Part shown: positions 1 to 8,051 of the stretch, piece by piece
Layout of the letters: each line of letters opens with the position of its first letter
How positions within the stretch are numbered: the first letter of the stretch is position 1
Assembly (NCBI GenBank): GCA_934418055.1
Contig: CAKRWX010000003.1
Coordinates: 1 to 35,939, forward strand
From: an uncultured Lachnospiraceae bacterium
GTDB lineage: Bacteria; Bacillota; Clostridia; Lachnospirales; Lachnospiraceae
Length of the DNA stretch: 35,939 bases
Reading direction: 5' to 3'
The notes under the pieces: generated by a model
Seen by the model: only the letters and a program-made list of their open reading frames with translations
Told to the model about the DNA's origin: nothing
The model's database searches: none
Position numbers and translations under genes: made by a program

Positions 1-944
1 GAACGGAACAGATCTACGGTGTTCTGCCATAATTTATCATACCAGATCTTGCTCTCTTCTGGCTTGCAGACAACGATCATCTCCTGCTTCTCGAACTGAT
101 GGATACGGTATACGCCTCTCTCCTCAATGCCGTGAGCACCTTTCTCCTTACGGAAACATGGAGAATAGCTGGTTAATGTCTTAGGCAGCTCAGACTCTGG
201 GGTAATGGTGTCGATGAATTTACCGATCATGGAGTGCTCGCTGGTACCGATCAGGTACAGATCCTCTCCCTCGATCTTGTACATCATCGCGTCCATCTCA
301 GCGAAGGACATAACGCCAGTTACCACATTGCTGCGGATCATGAAAGGTGGGATGCAGTAAGTGAATCCACGGTCGATCATGAAATCTCTTGCGTATGCTA
401 ATACTGCAGAATGCAGTCTTGCAATATCGCCCATCAGATAGTAGAAGCCATTACCTGCAACTCTTCCTGCTGCATCCAGGTCAATACCATCGAAAGTCTT
501 CATAATATCGGTGTGATATGGAATCTCGAAATCCGGAACAACCGGCTCGCCGAAACGCTCGATCTCTACGTTCTTGCTGTCGTCCTCGCCGATCGGAACA
601 CTTGGATCAATGATGTTTGGAATGGTCATCATGATCTTTAAGATCTTCTCATCTAACTCAGCCTCGATCTTCTCTAACTCAGCCAGACGGTTAGCGTTAG
701 CAGTTACCTGTGCTTTCACAGCCTCTGCCTCTTCCTTCTTGCCCTGGCCCATTAACTGACCGATCTGTTTGGATAATTTATTTCTTGATGCACGAAGGTT
801 GTCTGCTTCTGCTTTTGCAGCGCGGTTCTTCGCGTCTAACTCAATCACTTCATCTACCATCGGCAGCTTCGCATCCTGGAATTTGTTGCGGATGTTCTGT
901 TTTACTACTTCAGGATTTTCTCTGACAAACTTTAAATCTAACAT
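1..944 (-). CDS. serS: Seryl-tRNA synthetase, 3' end cut by window edge
   Basis: Charges tRNA-Ser with serine in the cytoplasm. The visible 314 residues (the family is about 425) begin MLDLKFVREN and hold the N-terminal tRNA-binding coiled coil (roughly residues 30-105, rich in K, E, A and L) and the start of the class II catalytic core. Motif 2 can be read as FRKEKGAHG followed by RIHQFEKQE; the segment LIGTSEHSM replaces the LIPTAEV form of the E. coli enzyme. The C-terminal part with motif 3 lies outside the window. ATG at 944 is chosen because AGGAGG lies 7 nt upstream. It is the last visible gene of the long minus-strand run but has its own likely -10 box at 1016-1021. The leader is only about 70 nt, too short for a T-box. 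Confidence 0.96.
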   Translation of the reverse strand, partial: MLDLKFVRENPEVVKQNIRNKFQDAKLPMVDEVIELDAKNRAAKAEADNLRASRNKLSKQIGQLMGQGKKEEAEAVKAQVTANANRLAELEKIEAELDEKILKIMMTIPNIIDPSVPIGEDDSKNVEIERFGEPVVPDFEIPYHTDIMKTFDGIDLDAAGRVAGNGFYYLMGDIARLHSAVLAYARDFMIDRGFTYCIPPFMIRSNVVTGVMSFAEMDAMMYKIEGEDLYLIGTSEHSMIGKFIDTITPESELPKTLTSYSPCFRKEKGAHGIEERGVYRIHQFEKQEMIVVCKPEESKIWYDKLWQNTVDLFR

Positions 945-1015
945 GGGTCTCCTCCTAAAATATAACCTGTTGGCAACTGTTTTCTTTCATTTACACAGTT
1001 AGTCCGTTTCATGTG

Positions 1016-1021
1016 ATTATA
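1016..1021 (-). promoter_or_regulatory. Likely -10 box of the serS promoter
   Basis: A perfect TATAAT on the minus strand, about 72 nt upstream of the serS start codon. No good -35 hexamer sits 17 nt further upstream (TTTCTT at best), so the assignment rests on the -10 and the gap. The leader contains a 6-bp inverted repeat (AACTGT/ACAGTT, 975-1000). Confidence 0.4.
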
Positions 1022-1030
1022 CACCACTTT

Positions 1031-1058
1031 TCAGACAAAAGAAACCCCTTTTTTCTGA
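1031..1058 (-). terminator. AT-rich inverted repeat after the ECF gene, weak terminator candidate
   Basis: TCAGA and TCTGA arms with inner AAAA/TTTT pairs separated by one mismatch, just past the stop codon of the ECF S-component gene on the minus strand. The stem is AT-rich and the loop holds GGGG, so termination would be inefficient at best. Confidence 0.3.
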
Positions 1059-1066
1059 TATCCAGC

Positions 1067-1657
1067 TTAAATATGGAAAAACAGCCCTGCTTTTTTCAGT
1101 ACCGGGCGTACTGCCATGTAGACAACTACCACAACGATAGTTCCGGCTACGGCGTTGATAAAGGTTGCGCCTGCTGCCCAGGTTGCCATAATCTTTGCTG
1201 CGGAGGACTCCACGCCCAGAATGTAATTCTTATAGAAATAACCCACGATCGGGTCCATGATCACATTGAAACCAAGTCCTGCGATGGATGCGATCAGGCT
1301 CCATTTGAAAATGTATTTTGGATCATGGTCATCGGTAATATGTGCGATCTTGTGTGCCACAAATCCAGCGATCAGGCCGATGCAAAGCTTTAAAATAAAA
1401 GTCTTCGGCGCGCTTGTAATGTAAACTGGATCCAGGATATCCGCAATAGTCATTCCTAAGGAACCTGCCAGCCCGCCGTACCAGCCACCCAATAACAGTG
1501 CCGCCAGTACGCAGAAAGCGTTGCCAATGTGAAGCGCTGTCATATCGCCGCCGAATGTTGGGATCGGGATCTTTAAAAAGGTAAATGCCACATAGCAAAG
1601 CGCTGCCATCAGTCCGGTGATTACCACCTTATATACTTTTTCATTCTTTCTGTTCAT
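1067..1657 (-). CDS. ECF transporter S component (PF07155-like)
   Basis: Substrate-binding membrane subunit of an energy-coupling-factor vitamin importer; it would work with a shared EcfA/A'/T module encoded elsewhere. The 196-residue protein begins MNRKNEKVYK and has about six hydrophobic segments. The stretch TALHIGNAFCVLAALLLGG (near residue 40) followed by YGGLAGSLGMTIADIL fits the PF07155/COG4720 family (compare the usual IHLGDAFVLLAG). The ATG at 1657 is preferred over an ATG 75 nt upstream because AAGGGAG lies just before it and the extra N-terminus (KQSERLRSC) does not resemble the family. It lies downstream of thiN with a separate extended -10 promoter. The substrate cannot be read from sequence; riboflavin, a thiamine precursor or a B6 vitamer are possible. 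Confidence 0.85.
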   Translation of the reverse strand: MNRKNEKVYKVVITGLMAALCYVAFTFLKIPIPTFGGDMTALHIGNAFCVLAALLLGGWYGGLAGSLGMTIADILDPVYITSAPKTFILKLCIGLIAGFVAHKIAHITDDHDPKYIFKWSLIASIAGLGFNVIMDPIVGYFYKNYILGVESSAAKIMATWAAGATFINAVAGTIVVVVVYMAVRPVLKKAGLFFHI

Positions 1658-1734
1658 AAAAATAGCCACTCCCTTGTACGATATTTTAACCATCAGGTAC
1701 CTGCAGCTGCGAAGGCGCTCTGACTGTTTCACAA

Positions 1735-1743
1735 ATCATAGCA
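1735..1743 (-). promoter_or_regulatory. Extended -10 promoter for the ECF S-component gene
   Basis: Minus strand reads TGCTATGAT: a TATGAT box preceded by the TGn extension, 77 nt upstream of the chosen ATG. No good -35 is seen (TTTTGC at 16 nt spacing), which is tolerable with an extended -10. I looked for a TPP or FMN riboswitch between here and the ATG and saw none. Confidence 0.5.
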
Positions 1744-1819
1744 CAGAAGTGGCTTGGCAAAAATAGCCAGTTTTTTATTTTTAGACCAGTCCAGTTTGAA
1801 CCAACATTTCGAAATTTTC

Positions 1820-2479
1820 TTAATCCCTGGTCTCCATACAGATCAGAATTCCCTCTGTAAAATAGAGTTTTGCATGCGTTTCTGTCATTTCATTGCTGAT
1901 CATACGTCCAGCTTCCAAACCAATGGAAAAGGATTTATCCTTCAGCAGATACTTAAATCCCTCCAGGGTGATCCCCTTTACCTGGCTTGTCATAGGGATA
2001 AAGGAAATATATTTTCCAAAAGCGTCTTTCTGGTCAAACTCTCTTCCTGGGGGAGCAATCAGAAACACTTTATTCTGCCGGTCCAAAAGGCAGGCATCTA
2101 CGTTCTGATCCAGACATGTCTTTAACAGGTGGACATTGCTCCACTCATGGTCCAGCCGTCCGCCGGTAGCTCCAAAGATTACCAGATCGTCACATCCCAG
2201 TTTGATGGCAGTGTTGATGGCAAGTTCTGTGTCGGTCTCATCCTTCTCCGGCTTATGAACATCCCAAAGGATTGACGGGATCTTCCGGTATTCGTCCAGA
2301 ATCTCCTTGTGGATGGTATCAAAATCTCCCACAATGGCATTAGGCATCACACCCAGTTCCTTTGTATATTTCAGTCCGCCATCCACGGACACCACACAGT
2401 CGAAGGAATGCGTCTTTATATACTGGCCTGCAAACTCCAGATCAATCTTTCCTCCGGTTATAATCAGTCCACGTTTCAT
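1820..2479 (-). CDS. thiN: Thiamine pyrophosphokinase
   Basis: Transfers pyrophosphate from ATP to thiamine to give thiamine diphosphate. The 219 residues match the family length. Visible motifs: SVDGGLKY (about residue 31), VGDFDT (about 50), KPEKDETDTELA (about 76) and GATGGRLDHEW (about 103), the last two forming the ATP/Mg and thiamine site. The start ATG overlaps the rpe stop codon (ATGA), implying translational coupling. It closes the conserved rsgA-rpe-thiN block seen in Bacillus (yloS). No spoVM-like ORF follows it here, unlike Bacillus. Confidence 0.95.
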   Translation of the reverse strand: MKRGLIITGGKIDLEFAGQYIKTHSFDCVVSVDGGLKYTKELGVMPNAIVGDFDTIHKEILDEYRKIPSILWDVHKPEKDETDTELAINTAIKLGCDDLVIFGATGGRLDHEWSNVHLLKTCLDQNVDACLLDRQNKVFLIAPPGREFDQKDAFGKYISFIPMTSQVKGITLEGFKYLLKDKSFSIGLEAGRMISNEMTETHAKLYFTEGILICMETRD

Positions 2480-3138
2480 GACTCACAATCCTTTAAGATT
2501 TCCATAAATTTTCTGGAATTTTCCTCTGCGTCACCGCCAAATACTGCGGATCCCGCTACAATCACATTGGCTCCTGCCTCTGCGATCTCACGAACGTTGT
2601 TTAAGTTCACGCCGCCATCTACCTCGATATCCATCTGCAGTCCCAGTTCCTCACAATGCTTTCTTAACGCACGGACTTTCTCCACGGCGTATGGAATCAG
2701 TTTTTGACCGCCAAAGCCTGGATTTACCAGCATGATCAGCACCATATCTACCTTTGGAAGTACCAGGTCAATGGTCTCAATCGGAGTAGCCGGATTTAAA
2801 GCCAGACCTACTTTCGCACCAGTCTTTTTTACTGCCTCAATGGAAGAATCCAGATGACGGCAGGCTTCCGCGTGGATGGTGATGATGTCTGCGCCTGCTT
2901 TGCGGATATCTTCCACGTAGCGGGCCGGTTCCTCTACCATCATGTGCACATCAAACACAATATCGGTACAGCTTCTAATGGAAGAAAGCACCGGCATGCC
3001 AAAAGAAATACTCGGTACAAAGGCTCCGTCCATCACATCCAGATGCAGATATTTGGCTCCGCCTCTTTCTACCCGTGCGATCTCCTCCTCCAGATGTTTA
3101 AAATCTGCTCCCAAAAGGGAAGGTGATAAAATCATCAT
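2476..3138 (-). CDS. rpe: Ribulose-phosphate 3-epimerase
   Basis: Interconverts ribulose 5-phosphate and xylulose 5-phosphate in the pentose phosphate pathway. It is a 220-residue TIM barrel, the normal family length. Signature segments: ILSPSLLGADF at the N-terminus, LHLDVMDGAFVPSISFG (metal ligands His and Asp, about residues 32-48), DVHMMVEEP (about 64), VNPGFGGQ (about 138) and EVDGGVN followed by AGSAVFG (phosphate-binding end of the barrel). It overlaps the upstream rsgA stop by ATGA and overlaps thiN by 4 nt. AGGAG lies upstream of two adjacent ATG codons; either could be used. Confidence 0.97.
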   Translation of the reverse strand: MMILSPSLLGADFKHLEEEIARVERGGAKYLHLDVMDGAFVPSISFGMPVLSSIRSCTDIVFDVHMMVEEPARYVEDIRKAGADIITIHAEACRHLDSSIEAVKKTGAKVGLALNPATPIETIDLVLPKVDMVLIMLVNPGFGGQKLIPYAVEKVRALRKHCEELGLQMDIEVDGGVNLNNVREIAEAGANVIVAGSAVFGGDAEENSRKFMEILKDCES

Positions 3139-4019
3139 CTTGTGTATCTCCTTTTCTCTTTTAATTCCTGGTAAAACAGCCGGTAATTCTCATATCGGCT
3201 TTTACTGATCTTCTCCTGCTCTACCGCCTGCTTGACGCCGCAGACTTTCTCCCCAATATGGACACAGCCTATAAATTTGCATTCATCCTCAAACGGCTCA
3301 AATTCCGGGAAATAATTTTTCAGTTCCTGGGGCTCCATATCCTCCACAAACATAGAACTGAATCCAGGCGTATCCATCAGGTAAGTATCTTCATCCAGAC
3401 AGAACAATTCCGAATGTCTGGTGGTGTGCTTTCCTCGTTTAATCTTCTCACTGATGGAACCAGTCTCCATCTGGGCCTCCGGCAGAATTTGATTAGTTAG
3501 GGATGACTTACCCACGCCAGACGGCCCCGCCAAAGCCGTGGTTTTCCCTTTTAAAAATTCCCGCACCTGGCGGATTCCAGAATCTTTATAAGTACTTAAA
3601 AACATCACCGGATACCCGGCCGGTTCATAAATCTTCCGATAACGGTCCATCAGGGCCTCATCCGCCAGATCAATCTTATTAAACGCAATGGTTACCGGGA
3701 TCTGGGCCGTTTCCATCATTACCAGGAAACGATCCAGCAGATTTAAGTTAGGCTCCGGGTCCTGAATGGCAAATACCACCAGAGCCTGGTCAATATTGGC
3801 CACTGCCGGACGGATCAGTTCTGTTTTCCGCTCCAGGATCCGGTCGATATTGCCCTCTGGCGGATCAGTACTGAGCACTGTGATCTCCACATTGTCTCCC
3901 ACCAGAGGTTTGATCTTCTTATTTCGGAAAATGCCCTTGGCCTTGCATTCATAGATCTGCTGATCCGTGCCATGCACATAATAGAATCCTGCGATTCCTT
4001 TGATAATCTTACCTGTCAC
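3135..4019 (-). CDS. rsgA: Ribosome small subunit-dependent GTPase A
   Basis: Circularly permuted GTPase that helps late 30S subunit maturation. Order seen: N-terminal OB fold (KIIKGIAGFYYV through PLVGDNVEI), G4 (NKID, about residue 114), G1 P-loop (GPSGVGKSS, about 166), switch region KRGKHTTRH, G3 (DTPGFSS) and a C-terminal zinc site formed by Cys-x4-Cys-x-His-x5-Cys (CKFIGCVHIGEKVC). I choose the GTG at 4019: GGAG lies 10 nt upstream and the product VTGKIIKGIAGFYY aligns with the usual family N-terminus (MPEGKIIKALSGFYY in Bacillus, from memory). A TTG at 4040 would extend it 7 residues into prkC but has no RBS. It sits directly after prkC, as in Bacillus, where the kinase phosphorylates this GTPase. 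Confidence 0.95.
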   Translation of the reverse strand: MTGKIIKGIAGFYYVHGTDQQIYECKAKGIFRNKKIKPLVGDNVEITVLSTDPPEGNIDRILERKTELIRPAVANIDQALVVFAIQDPEPNLNLLDRFLVMMETAQIPVTIAFNKIDLADEALMDRYRKIYEPAGYPVMFLSTYKDSGIRQVREFLKGKTTALAGPSGVGKSSLTNQILPEAQMETGSISEKIKRGKHTTRHSELFCLDEDTYLMDTPGFSSMFVEDMEPQELKNYFPEFEPFEDECKFIGCVHIGEKVCGVKQAVEQEKISKSRYENYRLFYQELKEKRRYTR

Positions 4020-4026
4020 GCTGCCA

Positions 4027-6261
4027 CTACTCCGTTTCAAAGAATTTAACCGGATAACTCTGTACCACCAGACCGGTCTGCATATTCACCACTTCTACCT
4101 CGCCATAGTCCACACCAGAGATTCCCTCGATGCTTGGATAAGAAATCGGAAGAAGGTCCTTTCCTGTCAGTTCTGTCGGCTGCATCAGTGTCCGGTAGAT
4201 CACTCTGCCGTCAACTTCCTGTTTTAACCGCACTTCCACCACCAGACTGGAATCCACAGCACCTGGGCCGATCAGATTGCTTAACTGATAGGTCTCGCTG
4301 ATGGCTCCGATATAGCGTTTGCCCTCTGGTCCGATGCTGACCACATAGCCTACGGCATCTCCGGCTTTCACCATGGTCTCCGGCGCAATACTCTGGCTGA
4401 TGACATAACCGATCTCCACTGTATCGCTGTGTTCTTCCGTTACTTCACCGATCTCTAACTGGGCGTCTGTCAGGCGGGCAATGGCCTCGTCCTCAGAGAT
4501 ATTCTGGATATCCGGCACTGTCCGCACTTCTGCTTCCGGTCCCTGGCTGACATATAGGGTCACAGACTCTCCTGACTTTGCTTTCAGTGGATTGTCACTG
4601 TTCTGGGACTCAAAACGGATCACTTTTCCTTCTTCAACCGTATCACTGTATTCCTGCTGAACCACCGTCTTGATCTGGTTCTGGTCCAGAAGAGCTGTGG
4701 CGGCAGTCTGGTCCATTCCCACCAGTCCCATTCCGCTTAAATCAATGAGATCTGTGCCATTGCTCACATACAGTTCCACCATAGTGCCTTTGTTTACCAC
4801 CTGCTCCGGATCAATCTGCTGGGCAATGATATGGTCTTTTTCCACAGTCTCCGAATCTTCATACGTAAAATGGAAATCCAGATCACTCTTCTTTAACTCT
4901 GTCACCGCGTCATCAATATAGAGATTCCGCACATCCGGCATACGGACCTGGGATTCTCCTAAAAATTCCTCTGTTTCCACGGTCTCTGTCTGGATCGTCG
5001 GCGTTTTGTCACTGTTTCCAAAGCGGATCAAGCCGCCTAATTTTGAAAATACCACGATCAGAACCGCTACGATCACGATGGCTACCACCACACCTACGGT
5101 GGTCATGATTTTCTCAAACTGTGGGCTTACATCGTCACGATCATCAGTTCTTCTACGGTTATCACTCTGGCGGTTCTGGCCGTTCTGGCGATTTTTTCCG
5201 CCTTGACGGCTGCCGCGTTCAGAATATTCTTCCTGATATTCTTCCCGGTCATCATCTCTGTATTCCACCCGTTTTTGATAATCACCCTGGTAAACCTCTT
5301 CCGGTGCTGTCTGACGGTATTCCTGTCGGGAAGTCCGGTCTCCATGATAAGAGGACTTGATGGCATTTAACTCATCTTTGCTGATAATCACCGTCTCGCC
5401 GCCCATATCCTGCGCCGGGGACATGGTTACAAAATTTTCGTCCGGATGGATCAACACCCGTCTTAAATCCGCAATCACCTCTTCCGCCGAACGATAACGA
5501 TGTTCCGGTTTCTTCTCCGTACATTTCAAAATGATATTTTCCAGGCTTACCGGAATCTGTGGATTGTATACACTTGGCCGGGTAATTGGCTCCTCCAAAT
5601 GAGCCAGGGCCACAGTTACTGTATTATCTCCTTCAAAAGGTACCCGTCCGGTCACCATCTCATACATGGTAATACCAAAAGAATAGATATCGCTTCTGGC
5701 ATCGCTGTAGCCGCCTCTGGCCTGTTCCGGAGAAATGTAATGGACAGAACCCACTGCCGACACCGTAATGGTCTGGCTGGTAGCCGCCCTGGCAATACCA
5801 AAATCCGCCACCTTCACCTTTCCGTCCTTGGAAATGATGATATTCTGCGGCTTAATGTCTCTATGTACGATGTTCCGGCTGTGGGCTGCTGCAATACCCT
5901 GGGCAACCTGGATGGAAATACTGACTGCCTCTTTTACATCCAGTCTTCTTTTCTGGGCAATATAGCTTTTCAAGGTGATGCCCTCGATCAGCTCCATCAC
6001 AATATAGTGAAGATCCCCCTCGTCCACAACATCATAAATGCTGACAATGTTCGGGTGGGACAGACAGGCTGCCGCCTGGGCCTCCATCTTAAACTTGCTG
6101 ACAAATCCCTCATCGGAACTGAATTCCGCTTTTAATACTTTGACCGCCACATATCGGTTCAGTTTATGGCATTTGGCTTTATAAACATCAGACATTCCGC
6201 CGGAGCCGATCAGCTCCAGAATCTCATAACGGTCCTGAAGATACGTTCCTGCCCTTAACAT
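4027..6261 (-). CDS. prkC: Membrane Ser/Thr kinase with three PASTA domains
   Basis: Hanks-type kinase that senses muropeptides or lipid II outside the cell and phosphorylates cell wall, division and translation proteins. In 744 residues: kinase domain 10-270 with glycine loop GSGGM (19-23), catalytic Lys41, HRDIKPQN (133-140), DFG (153-155) and activation segment GSVHYISPEQ (171-180); a long hydrophilic Arg/Glu/Asp/Gln-rich juxtamembrane linker (about 300-383); one transmembrane helix (386-407); PASTA repeats at about 440-502, 505-574 and 579-646; and an extra C-terminal domain of about 95 residues. The ATG overlaps the end of prpC and has GAGGTG upstream within prpC, so the kinase and its phosphatase are co-translated. 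Confidence 0.97.
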   Translation of the reverse strand: MLRAGTYLQDRYEILELIGSGGMSDVYKAKCHKLNRYVAVKVLKAEFSSDEGFVSKFKMEAQAAACLSHPNIVSIYDVVDEGDLHYIVMELIEGITLKSYIAQKRRLDVKEAVSISIQVAQGIAAAHSRNIVHRDIKPQNIIISKDGKVKVADFGIARAATSQTITVSAVGSVHYISPEQARGGYSDARSDIYSFGITMYEMVTGRVPFEGDNTVTVALAHLEEPITRPSVYNPQIPVSLENIILKCTEKKPEHRYRSAEEVIADLRRVLIHPDENFVTMSPAQDMGGETVIISKDELNAIKSSYHGDRTSRQEYRQTAPEEVYQGDYQKRVEYRDDDREEYQEEYSERGSRQGGKNRQNGQNRQSDNRRRTDDRDDVSPQFEKIMTTVGVVVAIVIVAVLIVVFSKLGGLIRFGNSDKTPTIQTETVETEEFLGESQVRMPDVRNLYIDDAVTELKKSDLDFHFTYEDSETVEKDHIIAQQIDPEQVVNKGTMVELYVSNGTDLIDLSGMGLVGMDQTAATALLDQNQIKTVVQQEYSDTVEEGKVIRFESQNSDNPLKAKSGESVTLYVSQGPEAEVRTVPDIQNISEDEAIARLTDAQLEIGEVTEEHSDTVEIGYVISQSIAPETMVKAGDAVGYVVSIGPEGKRYIGAISETYQLSNLIGPGAVDSSLVVEVRLKQEVDGRVIYRTLMQPTELTGKDLLPISYPSIEGISGVDYGEVEVVNMQTGLVVQSYPVKFFETE

Positions 6262-7001
6262 GCTTTCACCTCACTTATCTGCGGATCGATCAGAATCACA
6301 GCAATATTGTCCAGACCGCCATGGTCCTTGGCTCTCTGGATCAGCTGCTCCGCTTTTTCTTTCAGAGACCCTGAAATGGTCAGAATCTCTTCTATTTCTT
6401 CGTCTGGAACCATGTTGGAAAGACCATCGGAACACATCAATACCAGATCTTTCTCATGTAACTCAACCTCAAAAAAATCCGCCTGGACAAAAGGTTCTGC
6501 CCCCACTGCCCTGGTGATGATATTTTTCTGTTTCTGATAATCCTTACTTCCCCGTTCCAGTTCTCCCTTGGCAACCAAAACTTCCACATAAGAGTGGTCC
6601 TTGGTCACCTGGGAAAGTTTCTGTCCGTGAAACAGATACAGACGGCTGTCACCTACATTGGCCACATACATGATCTGTTCCTGGGCTGACGCCGCTACCA
6701 GAGTAGTTCCCATGCCCCGGTACTCAAAACTGTTCTGGGCTTTCTGGAACAACCGGCTGTTCACCTGGGCAATTCCCTCCTGAAACCGTTTCACCAGAGG
6801 AACTCCTTTTTGCTCTTTCATATAACGGACCAGTTCTTCTACTGCGTACCAGGAGGCATAATCTCCAGCCTGATATCCGCCCATTCCATCTGCTAAGAAG
6901 AACAAGTTTTCCAGGTCTCCAGTCTGCTCCGGAGAAAAATAGATGTAATCCTGGTTTCTGGTACGGACACACCCGGTATCCGTCTGTCCATATGCCTGCA
7001 T
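6255..7001 (-). CDS. prpC: PP2C-family protein phosphatase (Stp/PrpC)
   Basis: Metal-dependent Ser/Thr phosphatase that reverses PrkC phosphorylation. The 248 residues match the family (about 240-255). Visible PP2C motifs: TRNQD (about residue 14), LADGMGGYQAGD (about 37), GMGTTLVAA (about 96), VGDSRLY (about 117), CSDGLSN (about 191) and DNIAVI near the C-terminus; the acidic residues bind the two metal ions. The start ATG has GGAGG 8 nt upstream, located in the last codons of rlmN, whose stop lies 3 nt before this start. It overlaps prkC by 7 nt. Confidence 0.96.
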   Translation of the reverse strand: MQAYGQTDTGCVRTRNQDYIYFSPEQTGDLENLFFLADGMGGYQAGDYASWYAVEELVRYMKEQKGVPLVKRFQEGIAQVNSRLFQKAQNSFEYRGMGTTLVAASAQEQIMYVANVGDSRLYLFHGQKLSQVTKDHSYVEVLVAKGELERGSKDYQKQKNIITRAVGAEPFVQADFFEVELHEKDLVLMCSDGLSNMVPDEEIEEILTISGSLKEKAEQLIQRAKDHGGLDNIAVILIDPQISEVKAC

Positions 7002-7004
7002 CCG

Positions 7005-8051
7005 CTAGTCCTCCTTCTTCTGATCCATATAACTCTTACGGAGCTGTCCACAGGCACCTCCAATGTCACGGCCCATCTCCCGGCGGACGGTCACATTGAT
7101 GCCATGCTTCTCCAGATAGCCCTTAAACTCCTGGATCGCTTTCTGGTTAGACTGGACGTAATTGCGTTCCTTGATGGGATTGACCGGAATCAGATTAACA
7201 TGAGCCTGCTGATCCTTGATTAAGTTCACCAGTGCCTTTGCCTCATCCAGGTTATCGTTGACCCCGCTTACCAGGCTGTACTCAAAGGTCAGACGGCGTC
7301 CAGTCTTCACAAAATACTGATGGCAGGCCGCCAGAATATCCACTAATTTATATTTATTCGCCACTGGCATCAAGGTCTTCCGCACTTCATCATTAGGCGC
7401 ATGAAGGGATAACGCCAGAGTGATCTGTAAATCTTCTTCTGCCAGTTTTAAAATGCCAGGCACAATGCCGCAAGTGGATACGGTAATATTTCTCTGACTG
7501 ATATTTAAGCCATGTTCATCCGTCAACAGATGGATAAACCGGATCAGATTATCATAGTTATCCATAGGCTCTCCAGAACCCATCACCACCACATTGGAGA
7601 CCCGCTCTCCAAGATCCGTCTGGATCCGGTAGATCTGGTCCAACATCTCCGATGGCCGCAGATTCCGCTCCAGTCCATCCAGGGTAGACGCACAAAAACG
7701 GCACCCCATACGGCATCCCACCTGAGAGGAGATGCATACCGAGTTGCCGTGCTTATATTTCATCAGAACACTTTCAATAATATGTCCGTCTGGAAGTCCA
7801 AACAGATACTTTCTGGTCCCATCAATCTGGGAAATCCGCACATCCACGATCTGCAGGGCGATCAATTCATACCGCTCTTTCAACTGATCCCGCAGTCCTT
7901 TTGATAAATTGGTCATCTCATCAAAAGAAGTGACCAGTTTTTCATGGATCCACTGATAAACCTGCTTAGCCCGGAATGCCGGAAGACCCAGTTCTTTTAA
8001 CTGGGCAGTCAGTTCTTCCAGATTTAAAGATTTAATATCGATTCTTTCCAT
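7005..8051 (-). CDS. rlmN: Dual-specificity 23S rRNA/tRNA adenine-C2 methyltransferase RlmN
   Basis: Radical SAM enzyme that methylates C2 of A2503 in 23S rRNA and A37 in certain tRNAs. The cluster motif CxxxCxxC is present (CRMGCRFC, about residues 113-120), as are the GSGEPMDNYDN segment, the LSLHAPNDE segment and the C-terminal GGACGQL cysteine that forms the protein-RNA adduct. I choose the ATG at 8051, which overlaps the rsmB stop as TAATG and begins MERIDIKSLNLEEL as family members do. An ATG at 8090 with GGGAG upstream would add 13 residues inside rsmB and cannot be ruled out. Length of 348 residues is normal. Confidence 0.96.
   Translation of the reverse strand: MERIDIKSLNLEELTAQLKELGLPAFRAKQVYQWIHEKLVTSFDEMTNLSKGLRDQLKERYELIALQIVDVRISQIDGTRKYLFGLPDGHIIESVLMKYKHGNSVCISSQVGCRMGCRFCASTLDGLERNLRPSEMLDQIYRIQTDLGERVSNVVVMGSGEPMDNYDNLIRFIHLLTDEHGLNISQRNITVSTCGIVPGILKLAEEDLQITLALSLHAPNDEVRKTLMPVANKYKLVDILAACHQYFVKTGRRLTFEYSLVSGVNDNLDEAKALVNLIKDQQAHVNLIPVNPIKERNYVQSNQKAIQEFKGYLEKHGINVTVRREMGRDIGGACGQLRKSYMDQKKED

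Noticed and set aside
945..1066. T-box riboswitch upstream of serS
   Set aside because: The leader from the -10 box to ATG is about 70 nt and has no AGGGTGG-type T-box sequence.
1658..1819. TPP or other vitamin riboswitch upstream of the ECF gene, or a spoVM gene after thiN
   Set aside because: No CTGAGA-type thi box seen, and no 26-codon ORF resembling SpoVM; only an 8-codon ORF is present.
4020..4040. TTG start giving RsgA 7 extra residues
   Set aside because: No RBS, overlaps prkC; the GTG at 4019 has GGAG 10 nt upstream and matches the family N-terminus.
5500..6135. Plus-strand ORF of 211 codons inside prkC
   Set aside because: Antisense to the conserved kinase domain; no RBS or recognisable protein family.
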